The notes beneath the pieces are model-generated. The model saw only the letters and a program-made list of their open reading frames with translations. It had not been told where the DNA came from and searched no databases. The translations under genes and the position numbers were made by a program. A stretch of DNA of 64,000 nucleotides from Kingdonia uniflora (lineage: Eukaryota > Streptophyta > Magnoliopsida > Ranunculales > Circaeasteraceae). Below are positions 58,136 to 64,000 of this stretch, piece after piece. Positions within the stretch are counted from its first letter, which is position 1. Each line of letters starts with the position of its first letter. The stretch is from NCBI GenBank assembly GCA_014058105.1, contig JACGCM010000003.1:930001-994000 (forward strand), in the 5' to 3' direction.

Positions 58136-58168
58136 CTTGAGCAGGAGCTCAAGGCTCCTAAAGGGGGA

Positions 58169-58547
58169 TAGGCAAGTCCTATTGGAACTAGGACCTTGTA
58201 ACCAAGTCCTATTGGGACTAGGAACTTGTAACCCTTATAAGAGGGGCAAGACTAGGCAAGTCTTATTGGGACTAAGAACTTGTAACGCAAGTCCTATTGG
58301 GACTAGGAACTTGTAACCCAGTCTTATTGGAACTAAGAACTTGCAACCCTTATAAAAAGGGGCAAGGCTAAGCATATGTTTTTTGATGTTAGATCTAGAA
58401 AGTGTTATGAAAGAGGCCTAGGGTTTTTGTAGTAATTTTCTTGTAATTACTTCATTTTTTTAAGCAATTGAAGCTTTGTTTTCCCAATCAATTGGTGTTC
58501 TTCAGACTTTTCAGCTAACTAGAGCTTCTTCATCGTATTGTGGATTA
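58169..58547 (+). repeat. 3' LTR of gypsy element D, 5'-truncated
   Basis: Begins TAGGCAAGTCCTATTGG directly after GGCTCCTAAAGGGGGA. Compared with the 5' LTR it lacks the first 15 or so bases. It has a different number of the CCTATTGGGACTAGGAACTT units. Ends ATTGTGGATTA at 58547. Confidence 0.85.
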
Positions 58548-59352
58548 CTACTCAGAATGCAATCCATTAACATAAAGATCATGGTAGAACTACAACAATG
58601 CTCCCTTCTTGCCAAAACAGCTATAAACAATATAGTGAAAACATGCAGGTGATAACTAGACCTGGTGCACAGATCAGATTTAGGCAGTCCCCTTCTATAA
58701 AATCATGCTTCTGGATACCTCCTCCATTAGATGAAATCAAGATTTGTTGTGAGGGTTCCTCACATGGCAATCCAGGTGTGAGAGGGTGTGTTGCAGTTTT
58801 CAGAAACAACTCTAGTGAAGTCATTGGTGTGCTCAAATTGAACCTAGTGTACACTACATCCTATTTTGCTGAGCGTACTGAAATTGCGGAAGCTCTGACT
58901 AAAGCTCATCAACTAGGAATACCAAAGGTGTGGATAGTCTCAGACTCTATAGCTGCAATACAAGCTTTTAATAGTAACCAGGTGCCTTGGAGCCTCACTC
59001 CTTTGTAGGATCTCAACAAAAAATGCTTCTCTAGTATCAGATTCTCAAGTGTGCGGAGAGAGCAGAACTTTAGTGCTGATGCTGCAAAGAAGGAAGCTTG
59101 CTTAGTCCAGGATCTCTACTTTGGCATGAGGGGAGATCAGCTTTTCTTACTAAAATAAAACTTCCATATGTGGAGTATTTTAGATTCCAATTGTAAGAAA
59201 GTAGAAACGTATGATTTTATAGGCTTATGGGATGCCAACCTATTTGGGATGTCATGAGTCTTAATGATGATTTATTTACTCTTTTAGGGTTTTTCTATTT
59301 TTCCCTTTTGTATATTCATACCCTAGTTATTCTTTTTCTTCATCAATAAAAA
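58548..59352 (+). pseudogene. LINE-2 ORF2 part 4: RNase H domain and 3' UTR
   Basis: IKICCEGSSHGNPGVRGCVA (from about 58738) is the first RNase H strand, with Glu in place of the usual Asp. It is followed by FAERTEIAEALTKAHQLG (Glu), WIVSDSIAAIQAFNSN (Asp) and NFSADAAKKEA. The coding part ends at 59157. The 3' UTR runs to TCATCAATAAAAACAAAACT near 59352. The domain order equals that in the split LINE fragment at 16.6/22.8 kb. Confidence 0.82.
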
Positions 59353-60179
59353 CAAAACTTCGCAAAAAATATATATCCATGATTACCAAACAAAAACACG
59401 ACGACAAGGCAAAGTATGTCAAATACGTCAAGGGTGCAAGTAGACGCAGGTACTGTTAGCCACACCAAAGCTTTAAGCTAAGATGAAAATGTCGCCAAAT
59501 TTGTATCCCTCTCTTCTTCACCGTCGGAAAATAAAAATCCTTTCTCATTTGCACGGGAACTCCCTCTATCTCTTGAACATAAACCCTCTCTCTCTCTCTC
59601 TCTCTTTGGAAATCATGCTGTTTACGTAAACTCTCTCTCTTAATATGTGTTAATGGAGTCTCTCTCCTATCAATATTCAATTTTTACTGGTAGGGGAATG
59701 TCAAAAAAAAAAATTGCTTCAATCAACTTGGTACTTAACTCGAGATTTTTAGGGACATGCCACACTTTTCAAACGACCAAAGGATGTGTTTAATCTAGGG
59801 AAATGTAAAATAAGAAAGAAGACACAAATTTTGGCATTCTGTACATCCGTCGCTATGTTCACTCTCTCTCTCTCCCTCTTCTTTTTGGTTTTTTTTTTTT
59901 TGAATCTCTTTCTTCCCCAATGGCTTCACTACAACAACATCCACTGATTTTATTTCCGATTTTTTCTGGACCGCTAAAAGTATACTATTAAGAATGTTAA
60001 TTACAAATGAGGCAAACCAATTCTCGCAAGAATTTGGCTATTTGAAGAAAACCGTTAAAAAATGATGAGAATCCCTCGATATGGCTACTTATTACTCAGA
60101 TATGGTTGATCCTTGATCCTAAACAATCTAACCACTTTATTTATACTTCTCGGTTTTGATGTTGAAACCAAAACTGGTA
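59353..60179. other. Intergenic DNA with CT microsatellites
   Basis: (CT)n tracts at about 59587-59608 and 59864-59880 and a poly-T run near 59888. No gene recognised. Confidence 0.45.
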
Positions 60180-60570
60180 GCCACGAGAACTGAGAAGCCT
60201 AGATTTGGGATCTGATAAAGGCAAGCTAACATGTTGTCTGGAAATTGGGTTATAAATAAAAAGGAGAACCTCTTTGGAATACGGAGATTTAAAAGGTACG
60301 CAAAAATAAACTATTGTAAAAGCATGTTCTTCATCAATTAAAATTTAATTGCTTAGGGGTTCATCATCACTATTTTCTTCAAGCGTAATCTAGTTAAACG
60401 ATAATAATACAAGGTTTCGTTCTAATCTAATTAAAAGCTGAAGCAAAACACTAGAAACTCTAATCATATTTACATACTCATAATCCTCAGCGAAAATTAA
60501 CCTCTTCGGACTTATCCGAAATTAGAGATAAATGTTGAGTGTGAGAGAGAGATACCTGAAGTTTATAATG
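60180..60570 (-). pseudogene. F-box gene fragment, truncated
   Basis: The segment 60190-60420 parallels the middle and N-terminal coding part of the F-box gene (37149-37460). Shared text includes TTTGGGATCTGATAAAGGCA, AAATTGGGTTATAAATAAAA and CTCTTTGGAATAC, then CTTCATCAATTA and ATCACTATTTTCTTCA, with frame-breaking indels and large deletions. A donor-like TTCAG|GTATCTCTCTCTC (minus, about 60557) recalls the 5' UTR donor of the intact gene. It is too short and broken to encode a protein. Confidence 0.75.
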
Positions 60571-60735
60571 AAAACTCCCAGATTCTAGGGCTCGGTCCCG
60601 AGGAAGCTCAAAATGAAAACCCCCAAAACAAATACGAGCGTTGATCAAGATGTAGTTACTTTATAGACCATCTCCAGCAAGTTCCACCACTGGAGTGGCT
60701 GGAGCCTGAGATGGGGTTTGGGCGATTTTTGGGCG
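60571..60735. other. Intergenic DNA, no gene recognised
   Basis: A short inverted word pair (CCATCTCCAGC near 60668 and GCTGGAGCCTGAGATGG near 60698) is the only structure seen. Confidence 0.35.
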
Positions 60736-61983
60736 CTAAAATTTATTCAATGTTGCCCAACTCATGACAAGCGTCTGAGAGCTCCAAACGGATATAAAAA
60801 AAATTGTAGAAAGCTTAAGTGCAATACAATTAAACAAAATCATTGAGAAAATGAACCAAAGTAATATCTTAGAAATCATATTAAACCTACCAATGGCGAT
60901 AGAGACAACAGGGAGATTTTTTCTAAAGAATTTGAAACCACCACCAACAATACTAAATGTCAACAAGTATATTTAGGAAAAAGTTAAAACATATTTGAAA
61001 ACCCTGAATAAATAAATCTAGATACGATCATCAAAATCTTATCTATGGACGATAAAGAATTAGGAGAAAAAATCCACATGGCCAATAACAGATACGAAGA
61101 TGATGAATCTATAAGATCAGAGACGACTTAGAAGGAGATGAAGAATATCCGAAAAAAGTTAAAATTGAACTTACAACCTTCTAGAGAAGAATGCCAAGGT
61201 TCTAACACAAACATTATAGGACAAACCTATCATAACATAAATGCTAAAAATGAGGAATATGAGAGAAGAAGAAGGTCTGAATTCAGACCAGAGGAAGATG
61301 CTGAGTATAAAAGAACCAGAACTATGCCTATCAGATCTAATACCATTACGGATAGAATACCTAATTTCCACAACATGAATATCCCTACAAAATATCAACT
61401 AAAACAAAAAGTTGACATTCTTGGAGCATCTGTTTTGGATATAGATTGTATCCGAGAAAGAGAAAAATTAATAACATAATGGTGCACTTAAATCAGCCTT
61501 ATCATCCAAACCACTTCAGAACTAGCAACAAACCTACAAGCAGTAAGAGCGTTAATTTACCACAAACTTAGTGGAAATGTAAGAACGTGTTTTGACAAAC
61601 TTACACAAGAACACAATGAATTGGGTCAAGGATGTAAAACTAGACTCGAATATTTAAATAAAGTCTCGGATGCCATTTACCGAGAAATGGTTGGTGAGGA
61701 CAAAAAACAATATAAAACCCAAATATCTCAATTAGAAGAAGTCCAAGCTGCATGACATTTGGATAACCTCCCCATTTGCGATGTGTTATTTTGACACATA
61801 CACATGTAAATACGAAAGATTTTACCATAAACTTAATAAATCATTTCAAAAATATTATAGAACTTTATTCTATAATAAACTTCCAGGAAATATTGCCTGA
61901 GTATTCAGAGAAGAATTTACAAAATAGGATTTTATCCCTAATACTCTTGGGGGACGAATAAAATTTACCAAACAGTATATTAT
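60736..61983 (+). pseudogene. Endogenous pararetrovirus (Caulimoviridae-like) fragment, coat-protein region
   Basis: A plus-strand region of Lys/Asn/Glu-rich coding character with several stops and frame changes, so it cannot be expressed as a protein. The clearest open part is 61045-61479, with one internal TAG at 61129. Downstream pieces at about 61500-61960, in more than one frame, recall the coat-protein region of integrated plant pararetroviruses (a NLPICD-type word followed by a Tyr/Lys/Phe-rich segment). No protease, reverse transcriptase or movement-protein motif is present in the window. The fragment ends exactly at the LTR of gypsy copy C (61984), so C probably inserted into it. Family assignment is from memory of conserved features. 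A decayed retrotransposon gag is the alternative. Confidence 0.55.
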
Positions 61984-62579
61984 TAATCCACAATGCGAAT
62001 AGATAAACTCTAGTTAGCCGAAAAGTACAAAGAACACCAAATCGGTTGGGAAAAATCTATTTAAAAGCTTCAATTGCTTAAACGAAGTTAATTATAATGG
62101 AATTACTCTAAGCCCTAATCTTATTCCTCAAAACTTTTATTAAACTAACATAAGATAGAAAAATGACCTAACTCCCCTTTATATACAAGGGAACTAAAAA
62201 TACCAGTAGAACGGATCTTGAGGCAAGCCTACGTCTCAAAATAACAACCTACGTCAAGCTCGCTCGAACGGTATCCAAGCCCGTTCGAACGACGTTACGC
62301 TAATTGGTCTTAAACCCTAGAAACATGACAACTCGTTCGAACGACATCCAAGCTTGTTCGAACGAAATTTTTTTATGGGCCAAAATTCTAGGGGATTGAA
62401 CATTGATCGTTCGAACGAAAATAGGGAGTCGTTCGAACCACTTGGGTTCCTGGGATAAATTCCAAAGAGTTAGAAAAAAGTTGTTCGAACGACTCTAAAC
62501 CTCGTTCGAATGACTTTACGATAATTCCATTCTTCATATACGAGTTCACCTCAAAACGTCCCTAGATCCTCCTGGATCA
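61984..62579 (-). repeat. 3' LTR of gypsy element C
   Basis: On the minus strand it begins TGATCCAGGAGGATC and ends GTGGATTA. At 596 bp it is longer than the LTRs of B and D because of a stretch of GTTCGAACGA repeats (about 62263-62515). GCTCCTAAAGGGGGGAGCCA (62599-62580, minus) is the polypurine tract. Confidence 0.82.
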
Positions 62580-62599
62580 TGGCTCCCCCCTTTAGGAGC

Positions 62600-64000
62600 A
62601 TTGAGCTCCTGCTCAAGCTAGAACGAAAGATGTGGGAATACGGCGTTGCCCATTTCCCTGTTGTACCACTTCGACTTACTAGGTAACTTGCCCTTCTTCC
62701 CAACTCAGAACGATTCAATACCACCCTGTCTTGTAGTATAAACTTTCCTCTCTAAAATACCATCATCTTGCAACGGATCTTCTATTTCCATCCATAAGTT
62801 ATCAACTAACGGTAGACAAGTATCGATTGTAGAGTCTTCATCTAAAAGAGATGGCTCAAACAGCTTCAAATGCTCAGCATTAATCACTGAATACATCTTC
62901 ATGAAAAGTGGCAAATCCAACTGGAATGCATTGTCACCAATCTTCTTGAGTATCAAAAATGGACCATAACGGATAAGTTTGAGCTTCTTACCTTTCCCCT
63001 TAAGCCGTTCCTTACCCAAATGCAACCAAACTAGGTCACCCTCTTAAAAAGTACACTCAACCTGATGCTTATCGTGGTAAGCCTTATACTTCGCTTGAGT
63101 CTTCCTCAACTGTGCTTTCAACCACCTCATGAACCTTGCTTATCCTCTCAAAAAAATGTTAAGCTTTAACCTGCTTCTCTTCTTCCTTCCCTGACACCGT
63201 CTTGTTGTCAAGACTAAACGCCAAATCAAAAGGGCTTTGCGACAAGTACCCCAAACAAACTTCAAATGGAGACTTCAAAGTGGAACCATGAATCGCCTGG
63301 TTGAATACAAACTGAAGATACGGTAAAATCTCATCCCAAGTCTTAGGATGCTAAAATGGAATCCCTGTAATAAATGTACCAAAGTGCAATTAACTACCTC
63401 TGTTTGCCCGTTAGTCTGTTGATAAAAAATGGTACTTCTCTTCAACTTAGTGTCCATCGTCCCCCATAAGGATCTCTAGAAATGCTCCAAAAGGTGGCCC
63501 CTATCAGAAATAATAGAAGAAGGGAGCCCAAAATACCTCCAGATGTCTCTAAAAAACAATCGCGTTGCTCCTTACCCGGTGACCGTCTTCTGGCATAGAA
63601 TAAAAATAATCATCTTGCTGAATCGATCCTCCACCACCACAAAAAAATAGTCATTCTTATACCTGGTCATGGGCAAAACACCCATAAAATCTATTAAAAT
63701 GCTCTCTCAAGGTCGATTAGGAACTAACAATGGTAAGTACAGTCCTATCTTCCTATTGGAAGGCTTCGATGTGTTGCATAACATGTAACCACGAACCACA
63801 CGAGCAACATCCACCTGCATCTTTGGCCAATAGATATAACCCCGTAAATTCAAAAGAATCTTCTCAACCCCAAAATGACCTGCCAATCGAGAATAATGTG
63901 CCTCTCGAATTTAATACAAACGGTCTTTACCCTCTATAATATATAGTAGACTACCCTTGTAAATCAAACCATCCTTCAAAAAACATACTCGTATATCTTG
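62600..64000 (-). pseudogene. Element C integrase, broken and partial
   Basis: Minus strand from the window edge: HYSRLAGHFGVEKILLNLRG and YIYWPKMQVDVARVV (about 63915-63810) form the zinc-binding region, with His and Cys residues readable. Then MDFMGVLPMTRYKNDYFFVV (about 63690-63640) in the core, and the C-terminal ILKKIGDNAFQLDLPLFMKM followed by YSVINAEHLKLFEPSLLDED (62955-62840). Several stops. Confidence 0.78.

Larger units (their letters stand above)
55595..58547 (+). mobile_element. Ty3/gypsy element D, internally deleted, inserted in LINE-2
   Basis: LTRs (55595-55944 and 58169-58547) flank gag, protease and an RNase H fragment. Reverse transcriptase and all of integrase are absent. 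The whole element is 2.95 kb. The LINE reading resumes after it. The 3' LTR lacks about 19 bp at its start (TGATCC...GGATC is gone, together with the end of the polypurine tract), so this copy could not have been made in its present form. A clean target duplication is not visible (TTTAC on the left, CTACT on the right). Confidence 0.85.
38150..59352 (+). mobile_element. Full-length L1-type LINE (LINE-2) split by five insertions
   Basis: Six collinear pieces (about 38150-39041, 46459-47067, 47306-49373, 49600-50669, 54833-55594 and 58548-59352) add to about 6.2 kb, the normal size of a plant L1. They read in order as ORF1, endonuclease, reverse transcriptase, zf-RVT, RNase H and 3' UTR. Frames continue across the insertions, for example IWSGG | PWNIDG at the copia site. 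The 5' boundary is set by the CT-rich leader before the ATG at 38259 and is approximate. The 3' boundary is taken at the TCATCAATAAAAACAAAACT tail. I did not find a target duplication for the LINE itself. Confidence 0.82.
61984..64000 (-). mobile_element. Ty3/gypsy element C, running off the window
   Basis: Minus strand, same family as B and D: 3' LTR (61984-62579), polypurine tract (62580-62599) and integrase. The visible part ends at the integrase zinc-binding region, so it cannot be told whether reverse transcriptase is deleted here as in B and D. Confidence 0.82.

Noticed and set aside
60660..60735. MITE based on CCATCTCCAGC...GCTGGAG
   Set aside because: The inverted words are too short and close together, and no target duplication is visible.

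Overview
The window looks like repeat-dense, heterochromatin-like nuclear DNA from a flowering plant, probably a eudicot. It is AT-rich. It holds plant L1-type LINEs, Ty1/copia and Ty3/gypsy elements primed by plant initiator-tRNA-like sites, PIF/Harbinger DNA transposons, a plant mobile domain gene and an endogenous plant pararetrovirus fragment. Only one ordinary host gene looks intact: an F-box gene with an F-box-associated domain on the minus strand at 36.6-38.1 kb. Almost everything else is decayed mobile DNA. I identified elements by reading translations, repeats and duplicated target sites by eye; no database search was run.

Layout. 0.7-1.0 kb is a Tourist-like MITE. 1.8-6.5 kb is a minus-strand LINE that has lost most of its endonuclease domain. 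7.47-11.48 kb is a PIF/Harbinger transposon with a Myb/NAM-like ORF and a broken DDE transposase. 11.5-14.77 kb is a related stretch with a Myb-like ORF and a plant mobile domain pseudogene, ending in another Harbinger-type terminus. 15.09-15.84 kb is a long-TIR element. 16.56-23.16 kb is a LINE fragment split by a gag-only LTR retrotransposon (16.74-22.77 kb). 23.2-24.47 kb holds copies of the F-box gene's 3' flank. 24.47-30.83 kb is a decayed Tat-type gypsy element (A). 30.83-34.3 kb is a second gypsy element (B, minus strand), followed by a 29-30 bp minisatellite. The F-box gene follows.

From about 38.15 to 59.35 kb lies one LINE of roughly 6.2 kb, expanded to 21 kb by five insertions: a copia element (39.04-46.46 kb), a 238-bp short element, a tRNA-derived SINE, a roughly 4.2-kb segment that looks organellar, and a gypsy element (D, 55.6-58.5 kb). 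The LINE reading frame resumes after each, and the copia element and both short elements keep target-site duplications. The right end carries an F-box pseudogene fragment (60.2-60.56 kb), a pararetrovirus remnant (60.7-61.98 kb) and a third gypsy copy (C), which runs off the window.

The best leads are: gypsy copies B and D sharing one reverse-transcriptase deletion junction although they lie on opposite strands; a roughly 20-bp TTCGAA...GCTCAG unit shared by a copia-type LTR and a Harbinger transposon; hairpin repeats tying the Harbinger element to the mobile-domain gene stretch; a local inversion between the two LTRs of the copia element; and a dispersed F-box family whose copies are cut by transposons.
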